DNA of 64,000 nt, taken from positions 29,287,501 through 29,351,500 of the forward strand of contig CM063106.1 of NCBI GenBank assembly GCA_031841125.1, read 5' to 3'. Shown here one piece after another: positions 35,236-47,413 of this stretch. Both the position numbers and the translations under genes were made by a program. Each line of letters opens with the position of its first letter. Position 1 is the first letter of the stretch. This DNA comes from Acanthococcus lagerstroemiae (lineage: Eukaryota; Arthropoda; Insecta; Hemiptera; Eriococcidae). The notes below the pieces were generated by a model that ran no database searches, was not told the origin of the DNA, and worked only from the letters and a program-made list of their open reading frames with translations.

Positions 35236-36160
35236 GATTCGTCATTGGCCCTAAAGTACCTGGGGCTGTGGTTCGAAGGGAAGTTGCTGTTCCGAAGGTA
35301 CTTAAGAAGGGCAGCTGAGAAGGTGGGTCGAGTGACCAGACAGCTATCCGGTCTAATGTCGAACATAGGAGGATCGAGAGAGAGAGAAGAAGAGGAAGAT
35401 ATACGCGTTAGGGGCGCCAGTATTATTTGCCGACGCCATCAAAATACCTTAGAAGAGCACAGACTGAAAAGATTCAGTGAAAAGCCGCGATGAGGTGTGT
35501 CAGTGCGTACCGCACTGTTTCTTCGGAGGCTGTAGGCGTGTTACCATGTATACCACCGATCGAACTCAAAGTCGAGGAAATAGCGGAGGTATACGGTGCA
35601 AAGAAGAAAGCGCAGACGAAACGGGAACTCCGGGTCAATCTAGGACGTCCAGCAGTCCACGCTTCATAAGTGGAAGGACGCACTCGCCCAGTCGACCAAA
35701 AGGGCAAGTGAACCCGAGCGCTCATACGCGACCTCGATCAGTGGATAGTTAGGTCCCATGGAGCACTGTACTTTCACCTGACACAAGTCTTGAGCGGCCA
35801 CGGGTGCTTCGGCACGTACTTACATCGAGCGCCGAGCCCCGTGTGCAGGCACTGTGATCGAGGGGCGGAGGACAATCCCTGGCACACCCTGCCCGGGTTT
35901 GAGGCCTGGAAGCAGGAGAGGTGTGAGGCGATGATAGCGATCTATCCTGGTAGCAATACAAGCGATAGCGACGGCGTTATCGACCGTCTCGCGTCGAGCA
36001 CTTTGGTTCTGTAAATGCTGAAGAGTGGGAGCGGATGGAAGCGAGTGGAACTGGGTGTCGGCCGTTGTCTCGACCATCATAAAGAAGAAAATGCAGGCAG
36101 CGTGGTCGAGGCAGAGGGCCATCGAGCAAAGCTCGGTCCACACTAGACACAACGACTCTG
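35236..36160 (+). pseudogene. R1/I-type LINE, C-terminal RT fragment, frameshifted
   Basis: It begins in the RT thumb with LKYLGLWFEGKLLF and AEKVGRVTRQLSGLM (35245-35400), decays, then shows RCVSAYRTVSSEAVG and PPIELKVEEIAEVYG in another frame (35491-35590). The terminal part has LTQVLSGHGCFGTYLHR followed by a cysteine-histidine motif CRHCDRGAEDNPWHTL (to 36014). In intact relatives the motif ends with a cysteine after HTLF; here that position is lost (HTLPGFEAW). It is 5'-truncated and interrupted by frameshifts and stops. Context and motif style fit the R1/I group rather than RTE. Confidence 0.8.
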
Positions 36161-39100
36161 TACTATCCTAAAGCTGATGCAACTGCTGCTGACCCCCCGG
36201 CAGGGTTCACCCCGCCATTATCATATTCCTGCGTCACCAAACGTACCAAGATGAGGATGTGAGGGGTGAAGGAAGGAAGGAAGCACCCGAATTCCAGGTT
36301 ATTGCTGGATGAGCGTTGCCTCGGTCGGTAGCAAGACAGCGCGAATCCGAATTGGAGAGGTAAAATGGGGGGCCCGGGCCAGCCTTAATGCGTTCCTCTG
36401 GTCACTGGTGAGCTACTCGGTAGTTTTCAGGGCCAGGGGTGCAGTGTTGAGCGAGCCATTTTGGCATGCATGCATCACCATCTCTATCAAACATTAGTCA
36501 CCACTGTTTCCTCGTTTCACACCATCCAACCAGGGAGCAGTTCTCTTATTGAACCTCTTGCCAAATGGTAGGGGATGTTGGCTGTACAGCAGGGTGTCTC
36601 ATGGCGTGACTTCCCTTCAACTAGATAAGTAGGCAACTCTTCTTGACAATACGTAGATATGTCTGCCTGATCTACTACTTCATAAGGCAAAGATACGAAC
36701 ATTTAGAAATTAGGAACAACAATAATGGAAATTTCTATTCTCAACATCGCAAATAGATAGACAGATGGAAATTATTGAGAATAATACAAATAGGAGTTAT
36801 TCATTGTAACCAAAAAATTATTGGAATAACAAGGTGTTAAGAAAAATCGATTTTTCTAAAAGCTAGGTACAGGAATTCTCATATTTTTTTTATTTCCTAC
36901 AAATATTTTCACCGGGTACCTAGCGATTTTTTCATGGTGAATTATTCCCCTCTCCTCATATGCTTAAAAAATACTCCTTCACCTCACCTCTATCTATTTT
37001 AGTTTTTAGGTTTGGAAATTTTGATGAATGCTATTGGAATTATAACCCTTAAAAAATTATACAAAAAATATTAATCTGTATTATTAAGAAATCTGCTAGC
37101 AGTAGAGTCAGACAACACAGCTTCCTGGCACTTCTTGATTATAGGAAATGCTAGAAACGACAAGAATTTGAAAATCATAATTCTCGTTGTAATTGCATTT
37201 ATCTAAATTTTTTAACTCGAAAACTATCATAGGTAGAAATGAGGACAGTGAGTATTTTTGAATGATATGAAGAGTCATTTTTCATGAAAAAATTGCTGGG
37301 TTCAAAGAACAATTTTTGTGAAAATTTGAAAAAATATGAAAATTTTCGTATAATATGTACTTTCTAACCAAAATCTATTCTATGAACATTCTGTTGATCC
37401 GATTGTAGTGATTCTTTTTTTTCTGTTCGTTGCGAAAACTATCTTATATCATGTCGGGAAACGAAATTCACCTTCGATTCTGAATGCTTTTTTTCTTCCT
37501 CGCCATCTGACTAGTGCCATATTGCCGGTTGTCTGGCTATTTTCGTTAATGAATAAGAGTCATTAGAATGAATTAGATTCTATCCGTTTCGAAAACCTTA
37601 TTTCTCGTTGACGTTCTCCAAATTCTCAGAATTTGACTATGAAATACGCACATTGAGCTCTACTCCCCGACGACCCATCATCGTGGCCCTCAGATAGCCG
37701 CACGTGGCCATACCACGTCGAAGTATCATCTCATCTGGGAGAACCCGCCATCACGAGTGGGCGGAACTAAGAACAAAATTCAGACCGTATAATCGCACCT
37801 CAAAGATCAAAAACTCGGTCTTGCTCTCTCCGAAAAGTGAAGTGGAGATTTTTGTTCATGTCACTGTCGATGTCGTCCAGAATCTGGACTTGGAAAATTT
37901 TGACATCTTAGTTGAATCTTGTCGTGTCGTGTGCTCAAACGTAGTTGCATTGCTGTGATATTTTATTAACGTACGTCAGAGTGAATATCTCTTGTATCTG
38001 AGTTGACGTAATTTTCTCAAGTATTAATAAATCTCATATCAATCAAACAATTCGGCCAAATTATTTGAAGACCGAAGATCTCGAGTCAAGGGTTATCAAC
38101 ACTAGCCTTGGGTCCACGCAGCGGACCCCCAGATCAGTTTTACCTTACGACACCTGACTTTTCAATACACTCTATGACAGCATCCGTCAAATCATCATCG
38201 CATCTCGTCACGACAATCATCACCAAAAATTTCCGCCAATGTATCTATTAGTGATGGCGAGAAGAACATTTTTCATGCTTGCTGTACCTAATTTCTTCAA
38301 ATGTCTGTATCTTTGCTCCTTCAAATGTACGAGCAGGCAAACATATCTAAAAATTGTCAGGATAAATTGTCTACTTATCCGGTTGGAAAGGCGCGGGGTT
38401 ATAACGTATCTCAAGGTACTCTGTGTTTAATATACGGTGATGTTCAACAAAAAGCTATTTGGATACCAGTTGAAATTTAAAGAAGACGAAGAAAAAATAA
38501 TCTAAGTTGCACTATTCAAAATATATTAAGAAAATCGATTTATTTCTATTCGAACTGTAAATTTATTTACGAAAAAACTGTACACATAGCAAAATAACTG
38601 CCGGAATGTGCGACCATTAGAACTACATAAGATACAAATAATGTTAATTAGGTTGGAAAGGGTCGTCTATTCATTCTCGAGTCTTACTACAAAATATTAC
38701 TGTACGAGAAAGTTACACCAGCAGTGGCATATTTGAGCGTCGAAGCTGCGAACAATGTATTATTGACCTGTTTGCGAGAACTTTCGATAGTAATACAATT
38801 TTTATAATCATCTATTGCACAATAATTCCATCTTCATCTATTTTTAATCGGATAATACGGACATCAGTCGCATTAAAATTTGATTAATTTAAGTGAAAAG
38901 TTTCGAACCAGCAGCGGATTTTGTTTTTAATTTCGAAAAGTTCCAAATTAATTAGCGAGTAACTTTGCGGGCTAGCGCTCTATTGGAAAAGAAAAACATT
39001 CGATTAATCTTTTAAAAGTTTACAAAACCGATCGCTCTAATTTTCATTTTTCAACGTCGACCGCTCTGAGGTAATTAACTTCGTAAGCTCTTTTTTCAAA

Positions 39101-39209
39101 ATCAGACAGTCTGCAACGGAACAGATGGACCAGCTTGACTGAGCAATAACTTCCTGGCTTCTGAGGAACCTAAAATGGTTATCTAGCTTCAAATTTGCCC
39201 CATGGAGAA
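36161..39209. other. Probable LINE 3' UTR, then unannotated sequence
   Basis: 36161-36500 is moderately GC-rich, non-coding and follows the LINE C-terminus, so it may be its 3' UTR. From 36500 to 39209 I recognise nothing firm. 37680-38110 is less AT-rich, has AATAAA near 38027 and ends TTATCAACA, which raises but does not establish a solo LTR. Confidence 0.35.
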
Positions 39210-39721
39210 CAGGTCCGGATTAATACACGGGCCCAGAGGGCCCGTGCTCAGGGCGGAACATTTTTGAGGGGCGGAAGAATTTTCGAGTATAATATACAAA
39301 AATTCATTCCCAACTCGTAACTCTCAAGTTCAAAACCAATACAAGCGAAACCTTAAGAAAAAGTCCAAATAGAAGATTTTACAACTTGAAATTTACTGAA
39401 TAAGAGGATGTTGATGCATATTCATATTTTTTATACAAGCTATCGGTTGTTGCGAAAGGGGAATATGATTAGATTAAGAACACTGAAGAAATACGGGAAA
39501 AGGCCAAAATATTAGTTCAAAAATATATGGAGAATTTGAATTTTGAACTGGGAGGAGAATGGATACAATTCCGAGAACTCGTCATGGAAATTAATTCAGC
39601 TGAATCTATTCTCGCAACACCGCAGCATTTCATGACTTCTTTCCTTTACATTCCAAAAAAAAAAAATAGTTGCAAAATACTTTAATTTAGAAAATTGTTT
39701 GAGGATATACCTCACTCCCAG

Positions 39722-39964
39722 GGGTGAAAATATAGGGGTGTGGAGAGGTGGACCCCCCCATAATTTGGCAGTCGACAAATTTTGAAACTGTTCATTTGAC
39801 TTTTTCATGAATGTGTGTTTGTTTGTTTATTTGATTGTTTTTTTTTTCTTCAATTAAAAAATGTTTTGATTAAGAAGTCGGTAAATTTTTAGTTTTCAAT
39901 AAATATTTGCCGGCGAATTTTTTTTCTCCACATCCCCAAAATGAAAGCCAAATTTCGTTCCTGA
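39722..39964 (+). repeat. MITE-like repeat inside the hAT element, copy 1
   Basis: The ends are CAGGGGTGAAA and TTTCGTTCCTG. The interior GGCAGTCGACAAATTTTG ... GTCGGTAAATTTTTAGTTTT matches the second copy at 40676-40929. Confidence 0.6.
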
Positions 39965-40675
39965 AAATGGAGTACCCTAGACTCCTGTCCGAGACTAGTC
40001 AGACGAAAGCCAAAGGTTTCAAGCTGAGTATCGAACATTATCTGAAAGGTTGAAACAAAGCTGAAATGTGGAAGATATTTCGAAAATCTGAAAGTCGGTA
40101 GGAAACGTTGAATTTCGAATTCCAATGACTATTCTGTTTTCACTAGACTCTCTGTTTGAACTCTAGCCTGAAATTTGAGAAAGTTGACATTTTCTTAAAA
40201 TCTAAAAGTTGGAAGACAAAGACTTATAGTCCAGTGTCACAAGCTGAATCCAATAGCAAATGTTATATTGTTTAATTTACGGATTTTGATCCTGGTGAAT
40301 ACAGGAGGGAAATTTAGTCTGGAACAAAAGTTAAAACTTCACGTGCTTTTCCCATAAGAACGAAAGGGAGCTCGTGGCACGGATTCTCTTGATCCAATCA
40401 ACCTAAAATTTTGGAAGTTTTTTTTTTATTTATTTATTTATTTTTTATTTTTTTTATTTTCATTGGAACGAATTCAGGAGACGAATCAGAGGAAATTCAG
40501 AAAACAAGATCACCAAGAGTAAATAACGACCACCTTAATGTGTAAAGGAAGTTGTGGTTTCCTCTCAAGTATTCCTGACATCCTTCCAGCTGACCCTCCC
40601 AGACTAGGGTATGCTCATGTATGCAAATGTGAGTGCTTGGGGGATAATATTCCAATCTGCATTTACAGGGACGAA

Positions 40676-40929
40676 ACTATGAGAGGGCAGTCGGACAATT
40701 TTGAAATTGTCCATTTGAATTTTTTATTTTCTAAGAACGTGTATTTATTTATTTTTGTTTTCAATTTAAATTATTTTAATTAAAAAATCGGCGAATTTTC
40801 AAATTATTAAAAAATTTTGTCGGTAAATTTTTAGTTTTCAAAAAATATTGGTCAGCAAATTTTCTTCCCACCTCCCCCTCCCCTCCCCTCCCCATCCCCT
40901 CCCAAACTAAAAGTCGAGTTTCATCCCTG
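40676..40929 (+). repeat. MITE-like repeat inside the hAT element, copy 2
   Basis: The ends CAGGGACGAAACT and AGTTTCATCCCTG (one mismatch) are inverted. It is followed inward by GGGCAGTCGGACAATTTTG and GTCGGTAAATTTTTAGTTTT. It is clearly homologous to copy 1, with a longer CCTCCCC-rich right part. Confidence 0.65.
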
Positions 40930-41539
40930 ATTTTGTCTGCAAATACTACAGCAGAAAGATTATTTTCTTGATTAAAATTGGTATAGACATGTCTTCAGAA
41001 TTCCATCAGCCAAGAAAACTTGCAACTCCGAGGTCATAATATGTCTCAATAATGACTTGCTTCACAAGATTGACAAGAATAAAATAATCAACGAGTTTGA
41101 AACAGAAGCCCAAAAAATGTATATATGAAATTTTGAAATCTGTTAATTATTCACTCTTTTAGTTATTTACCATACATTGTGTAGGTAGTACTATTTTTCT
41201 TTTCATTTATTCGTCTTCAATTTGTTCGCCAGCATTACGGTTTGGTTTATGCTTTCTTAAACATTTACTCGAATTACAGTCATCCAACTTTTGTGTGTTG
41301 AAAAATTTTTGAGGAGGGCCGAGGCAAGTAATTAGGGGGGAGGGTGCTTCTAAGCGAGTGCCCAGGGGCGCTCACAACCTTAAACCGGCCCTGGTGGAGA
41401 AGCAGTCACGCTACGAGCTTAATCAAGGTAATGTTGGTTTTTATTGGAAATAGTAAAATGTTGTCAGGTGATAAATGATAAACAAAACAATCTCTTGGCG
41501 GTTTTTGTGAAATTACTAATTTCTTGTGTGAGCAAGAGA

Positions 41540-41880
41540 AATAATGCATATTTTTCGAGATTCTTGAAGATGTCCTAAAGATGTAGATGTCACTCAAATC
41601 TCGAAGATTTCTTAAAAGTCTCGTAGATTTTTGAGAGTTCGGCGTTCTATTTAAAGGCTTACACATTTCTTAAAAGGCTTGAGAATTTCAGTGATGTCTC
41701 AAAAAATTTTCAGAAGTTTCAAAATATCTCAAAAGTTTGAAAAAAGTCTCTGAAGTTTCTAAATTTTTTCAAATGTATTACAGATTTTTCTAAAGCCTCG
41801 AAGATCTTTCTAAAGCTTCAAAGATTCTCTAAGTACTCGAAAATTTCTTTAAAGACTTGAAATTTCTCGGAGGTAACAAA
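41540..41880 (+). repeat. Degenerate short-period repeat (TCTCGAAGATTT-like)
   Basis: The sequence cycles through variants of TCTTAAAAGTCTCGAAGATTT with an approximate 20-bp spacing and much drift. It appears related to the tract at 49780-50340. Confidence 0.5.
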
Positions 41881-41967
41881 AATCCCTTGAACTACGCTTT
41901 TAGGAATGGAAAAATCTAACAAGAATAAATTAAATAGAGTTTCAAAGGCCAACATGTAGAGTACTAA

Positions 41968-42220
41968 AGGAGTCCGACCGCTACACAGAAGACATTGTAA
42001 AATGGATTTGACGCGCATCCCTACATTGTAATGCCTTTTCTAGTCGCCCATTTTCGGAGTCGTTCAGCATTCTTTGTGTCGGCCGGTCGAAACGTGATGG
42101 AACAAATGACCGCGTAGAGAAAAATACGCAACTACATCGCGATGGTAACGATTTTCTGCGGAACATTTTTTGCGAAACGTTTTTTGCGGAACTTTTCTCT
42201 TTTGTGCGGCGATCCACTTC
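41968..42220 (-). repeat. 290-bp interspersed repeat, copy 5
   Basis: It starts GGAGTCCGACCGCTACACAG and has GGTAACGATTTTCTGCGGAA near the end. The terminal CATATCCATGTCAA block is missing and part of the first third is deleted. Confidence 0.75.
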
Positions 42221-42324
42221 AATATTATTTATTTTGTTGAATTTCATTTTTCAAGTGTGCCAGCCATCCTGACCTCATCAGAAAGCGTGTTTGTAGACAT
42301 AAGTATGGTCGTCGTTTTGAAGGT

Positions 42325-42705
42325 AATACCTTGAGGGCTCAGTGCAAGAGGTACTCAAGTCCATTTTGACCGATTGAAACTTGACCATGGCATTAAACAG
42401 TTCAACGATTCGCCATTACCCAGAAAGCTCAGCGCAAGAAGACATCAACTTCAACTGCACTGGACTCCTTCTTGAAGTAAGCCTTTCGGGCAATATCTGA
42501 TAAACGTGAGCTCGAAAGAATTTGTCGCCCTGCTTTAAATCCACTTATCCGTCCCTGATGAATATTGATAGATGGCAAAAGTAACTGTGAGATTAGATCA
42601 ACTCTGAACTTGACTCATTCTTGCATGGCTTCAGGTCACAACTGGTAGTAAGCTCAGTACAAGAAGAAGGCGAACCCCATTTGGACTTGAATCTTCTCAT
42701 TTTAC
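42325..42705 (+). repeat. Degenerate direct repeats (AAGCTCAG..CAAGAAG)
   Basis: Three diverged units start near 42337, 42428 and 42648: GGCTCAGTGCAAGAGG, AAGCTCAGCGCAAGAAG and AAGCTCAGTACAAGAAG, each followed within 40 bp by TCCATTTTGACC or TCCATTTGGACTT-like sequence. No coding interpretation is supported. Confidence 0.4.
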
Positions 42706-43885
42706 CTTTTGGATAATTACTAACGCCTATACGGTGGACATAATTCTAGAAAGGATACAGCTTCTACCTACCGAAGTGGATTAAACCACGTTCTGTGTTG
42801 AGTCCTCCAATTGATACCTTATTCGTATGAATGTCCTATGTGTCAACATTTATTAAGATTTTTTGCTAGTCTCAAGGATTACACATCGAATTTTAACTTC
42901 GAGACGAGATTACAAGTCTCGAGAAAAGACATTCATTTCTCATCTTCAATGGAAACTCTCGAAATCATATGTTGTTATTCTGGTGACTCGTTGAGATCTG
43001 AAATTTGGGTACAAAATGCGATTTTTAATTCTACTGAAAGCAGATTCACTTATTTACCTTAGTAGGCACATCGCTGTTCTATAATAAAATATTTCGTTTT
43101 TCGATGCAGTAATGTATACCTACTTAATCATGTTATACATAATATCAGCAAATATTTATTTCCTCTTTTATTAGCAATAATTCAAATGGAATTGCAAGTT
43201 CTGAATGAAACAGACATTCGAATTTCATCAACTATGAATACTGAATCAATTGAGCCTAAATACCTGCGATGCGGACCGGAGAACGTAGTCGCATTGTAAA
43301 TTTTCATATTGCGCAGATTAATCAATGGCTCTTTGATACTGAATATTGAATTTTGATGCGAAAGCGTGTAACATTTACTTCGTGATGGTAAGCTGATTTG
43401 AAATTTAATTCGGCCGGTTGCTTTGTCATTGTACAAACGCGTAAGGCAGGATGTCTGTATACAACGTGATAATTGTCTACACAGGAAGCACAAATTTAAT
43501 CGGTGCAGGGACTGGTGTCTTCTATACCAACAAACAAGAAGAACAGGACCAATTTCCAAATCCTCTCTTTGATTTAATTTCTTTTGAACAAATATATTGT
43601 TCGTATACACTTCGTGAAAACAAGGTAATAGAAACTTCAGTAAAGTAGAATCGCCTAAGTACTCGTGTAAGCCCTGAAAAATAATCTTCACTTAAGATTG
43701 GGGTACATGTATTTGGCCTCCTTACGCATGAAGCGGATTCGATTAGGTTTTATCTTTTTGCAATCAGTGTAAAGTAAGGAAAAATTTTATACCATTCAAG
43801 CGCTTCAACTCTTTTCTGCTCTTCCCCTATCTGATTGTCCATTCTTCCCGGCCTCCTCATACGAGTCGGATCTGAGTTAGTTTCA
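42706..43885. other. Unannotated sequence with a 169-codon minus-strand open frame
   Basis: 43182-43691 is open on the minus strand (169 codons) but shows no motif I know, and a 65-codon frame lies on the opposite strand. I would not call a gene. Confidence 0.35.
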
Positions 43886-44158
43886 CATTTTGACGTGGAT
43901 ATGTCTAATGGCTCGCCACGCAGAAAAGAAAATTTCTGCAGAAAACCCTCCGCAAAAAAACGTTACCGTCAGTGTAATTGCGTATTCCTCTTTGCGCGGT
44001 CATTCGTTCCATCACGTTTTGACCGAACAACACGGAGAATGCAGAACGATGCCGAGAATAGACGACCAAAGAAGGCATTCGAATGTGAGTATGCGCGTCA
44101 ACGGGGTTGCCTGGACGGCATATCCGTGTAACAATGTCCTTCCGTGCAGTGGTTGGAT
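43886..44158 (+). repeat. 290-bp interspersed repeat, copy 6 (plus strand)
   Basis: It begins TTGACGTGGATATGTCTAAT and ends CCGTGCAGTGGTTGGATTCT followed by a TTTCTTTC tract. In this orientation all copies end at or near T-rich sequence. Apparent open frames across it recur at other copies only because the repeat does. Confidence 0.8.
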
Positions 44159-44685
44159 TCTTTCTTTCATTTTTTTGGAATCTCCTCAACCCTAATGATT
44201 CCTCACCACTTACAGGTCCGCCATTCATGTTTTCAAATTTTCGACCGGTGCCTTCTTCCATGGGCTCTTCTTAAGTATCATTCAAATTTTTTGTTTTATT
44301 TTGGATTTTCATTTTTTTACCTTTCTTTGCCTCTTAAAGAACGTTCTGGGTGTAGACTGTGGACCTTCTTCCTACCCAACACCGCGACCGGCAGTGCGAT
44401 TCTTGTGCAAGTTTTCCGCGGCCTGCCGAGCTTCGTAATTTCGTCTTTTTGTGTGACCGGAACCTGACCGCGTGTTCGCGAACTTTCTCCTGCCATCCTT
44501 TTAGCCGCAGTTTTCGTGACCGCCACCGCGTCCGCGTTTTTCATTTTTGTTTTCTACGAATAAATGTCTGTCCACGATGTGTGACTGGCTTTATTCTTTT
44601 TCCTTTTTGAGGTGCACCGCATGAACGACATGATGTCTTAAGTACCTTTCTGTAAGAGAGAATGTAAGATGGCTTAGAGAGAGAG

Positions 44686-44723
<38 letters not shown>

Positions 44724-46015
44724 TGTGTGTGAGTGAGAGAGAGAGAGCGAGAGAGGAGGGCGGAACTATAGATATTCAACATGTGATCTGGGTAACCGTC
44801 TTCCAAAGCCCTGGCACCTCCTGCACCCTGGGCGAGTCTCGTATGAGCTAGTCGTGGCTTCTTCCAGGCCCTTTCGGATGCCTGCATTTTTTGAATATGA
44901 AAATGTACATTGGAGAGTAGTCTTTAGTCAGCGCGCAGCCTTTGACCGAAGAAGCTTGGAAGCCTCCGGTCTGCAATAAGCTAATCCTGCATATCTAAAT
45001 ATGAGCCTAACTTGAATGTCCATTAGACTTGAATCGATTAAAAGAAATCTCTTCGCACTACCTTGAACAGAGTAATAAATCAAGCAATACAAAATTTCTA
45101 AATTGAAAAGAGCCTATGCATAATTTGCTGATTGTTACACAACTTCGAAGTTGTTTTCCTATAATCTTACCTGGAGACCTGAAAATTTCTTCATAAAATT
45201 GTTCAAGATAAACTCTTGGGCAAAGAAATTAATTTTTCTATCGAAATCTCGGCTTTATAATTTATTTTCTCTTTCTCTTAGTCTTGTCTCTCTCGCCATT
45301 CCTCCTTTTGAAAGGAACTTCTCACGCCCACCTATGTGACATCGTAACTGTCTTCCCAACGGTATATTACGCATTCAGCTCGCTTTCCTTTATCAAGCAT
45401 GCTTTCTCCCGTTCAGTGTAAACAATGAAAGAAGCCATTATCTTGCAAATTATTCGAGTTCTCGAACGCAGTCGTTCTTTCTGACAATTAAACCGACATT
45501 CGAAATCGAATTCGTTACTCTGCTCTCCGAACCCTTCACTGTACTCCTTGAGTAAGCCAATCGTTTCCTGTCGTAAGTAGCAACGGCAGTTCACCAGTTT
45601 TTAGTAAGCCTTGCATCTTTTTCAGCTTTTCATTGAACCGAAAACCGAAAGATAAGAAGGGGTAAATTTACTTTATAAGAGCTTCGTAGAATACAGATTT
45701 GATTTTTCAATTACACTCCAGTGATTTCAGCGCGCGATATCAAAATCCGCATAATTAAAATACATAAAGAAAAATATTGTGCGACTAAGGGAAAGTTCAT
45801 ACCTGAATATATTAACAGAAATTTCATACTCGAATACAAAGAAAAGAAAGGAGAAAAAAAGCCATACAGTTCATTAGAAATAGCAATCTTGGATAAATTA
45901 CGAGTACTTGTACATATCCCAAGTCATTTGAAAAGCAAATTATATTGCAAACTTTTACAGTTATGTAACTAGATTTACAGAAAAATTAGCTTAGAAGAAA
46001 GAAAGAAAGAAAAAA
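44159..46015. other. Unannotated sequence with a GA microsatellite
   Basis: No gene was recognised. 44340-44580 is relatively GC-rich with open frames on both strands but no domain. 45721-45972 is open for 83 codons, lysine-rich, and unrecognised. Confidence 0.35.
44677..44756 (+). repeat. (GA)n/(GT)n microsatellite
   Basis: Interrupted GA repeats with a central GTGTGTGTGT block. Confidence 0.95.
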
Positions 46016-46019
46016 GTGA

Positions 46020-46240
46020 CCATCTCTTTCAGTTGGAGAAGATTGTTAGAAACTAGGACAATATCATCTGCAAATCTTAAATTATTCAGATACTCTCCTT
46101 GAATTTTTATCCCGTTTCCTCCCAGTTTTAAGGTCGAAAAATTTCTTCTAATAGGCTGTTATATAGTATGGGTGATAATGGGTCTCCCTGTCGGACTCCT
46201 TTTTCAATTTCAAAATATTCACCAGTGACATCAGTTACAT
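46020..46240 (-). pseudogene. RTE-clade LINE, RT palm fragment
   Basis: Minus-strand translation gives EIEKGVRQGDPLSPILYN then SLLEEIFRP in one frame. After a frameshift it gives KLGGNGIKIQGEYLNNL and RFADDIVLVSNNLLQLK in another. These are two adjacent conserved RT boxes, including the catalytic FADD, in the expected order and spacing. They resemble the plus-strand copy at 33230-33430. No start, endonuclease or C-terminus is present. The frameshift keeps any single open frame short, so the fragment is easily missed. Confidence 0.88.
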
Positions 46241-47410
46241 ACGAAGGGAATACCCAGCAGAATCAAATTTATTTATAGCATGCTAGCATGCTGTAGCAGC
46301 TAAATAATGCTTATCCCTGCTCCTTTAGCACCACAGAGGGCGTGAAGTATACATTTACAAAAAAGCAAAACTCAAAACTTTTTTTGCTGTTTTCGTTTCT
46401 CATTAGTATTTGGGTCAAAACCCCTTGAGGTGCTGCAAAGACAGAGGTTACGTTTGAAATGACAAAAATGAAAGAAATAGCCCCCCAAAAATATACAACG
46501 AAGTAATTGAAGCGGTTATATGGTCTACTTTGCCAATTTTACCACGGCCTCCTGTGGCAAGATAGGGGTTATGGTCAAAATGAGATAAGAAATGAATATA
46601 GCGATCCTACCCCTCAAAATAAGTAAAGAAAGCTAATTTCACTCATTTATGAATATTTCGATGAAAATAACTATGTAAAAAATCGAACTATCATGTTAAT
46701 TACAAATATAAATTTCCATCTAAAACGCTACTTGCGTCATTCGGTAAAAAATTTCAATATTTTCAATGAAATTGTTCCCGTTTATTCTTATTTTTGAGTA
46801 CAACTTTCAGCCCTATCTGTCCTCTGAGTTGAAATTTTTTCCCCTCTTATTTTATTACACCTTCGTAATAAAATGATGTTATAAGCTTTGTGAGATGTTT
46901 TCGCTGTATCAAGGTCGGTACGAACAAAAATATTTTTGGGAGTGAAAAAAGCAAGCATACCCACTAAAATTTCTAAAAATTTTATTCACAAGAAGAAGAT
47001 AAAAACACAAAAAGTCCTCAATTTTCCAATTTTGCCGACTGGCTACTTTATTTGGTCAAAGATGCCGAAATGCCAAAATCCTTTACCAGAATTCTTTGAT
47101 AAAGGTGAATTTCATGGCGTTGACCTCTAAAAATTAAGATAAAAGGATCATGTGACAGCGGAAGAAGAAACATTTTTCACATTTCAGAAAAATCCTTATG
47201 AAAGCTCACATTTTGAAAAATCGATGGCGGAACTTTTTTTAATATCTGCCTTCTTAAAATCGACTTTGCAAATTGCGGAAAATTTTCTGAAAACACCGAT
47301 ACAGTAAACTATTGAAAGGGGGTACACACCGTAGCACTGACCCTCCCTTTTTGTGTTGTTAAGATACCTAGAATATGCTGAAATAAAGATTTAACCGAAA
47401 CCCAATATTC
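46241..47410. other. Unannotated AT-rich sequence
   Basis: A small perfect palindrome (GCATGCTAGCATGC) lies near 46278. Nothing else was recognised. Confidence 0.4.
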
Positions 47411-47413
47411 AAC

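Larger units (their letters stand above)
39210..41393. mobile_element. hAT-like element, 2.2 kb, CAGG(T/G)CCGG ends
   Basis: Left end CAGGTCCGGATTAA and right end (reverse complement) CAGGGCCGGTTTAA agree at 12 of 14. The flanks ATGGAGAA (39202-39209) and GTGGAGAA (41394-41401) agree at 7 of 8. CAGGGCCGG ends with 8-bp duplications fit hAT. The interior holds two copies of a smaller repeat (39722-39964 and 40676-40929) and a C/T-rich tract near 40866-40910. No transposase frame was recognised, so it is either non-autonomous or fully decayed. Confidence 0.75.

Noticed and set aside
37680..38110. Possible solo LTR (ends TTATCAACA, AATAAA near 38027)
   Set aside because: I could not find a matching 5' end, a target duplication, a convincing primer-binding site or a second LTR.
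43182..43691. 169-codon minus-strand open frame as a gene
   Set aside because: Composition is like the surrounding non-coding DNA, no motif is present, and another open frame overlaps on the opposite strand.
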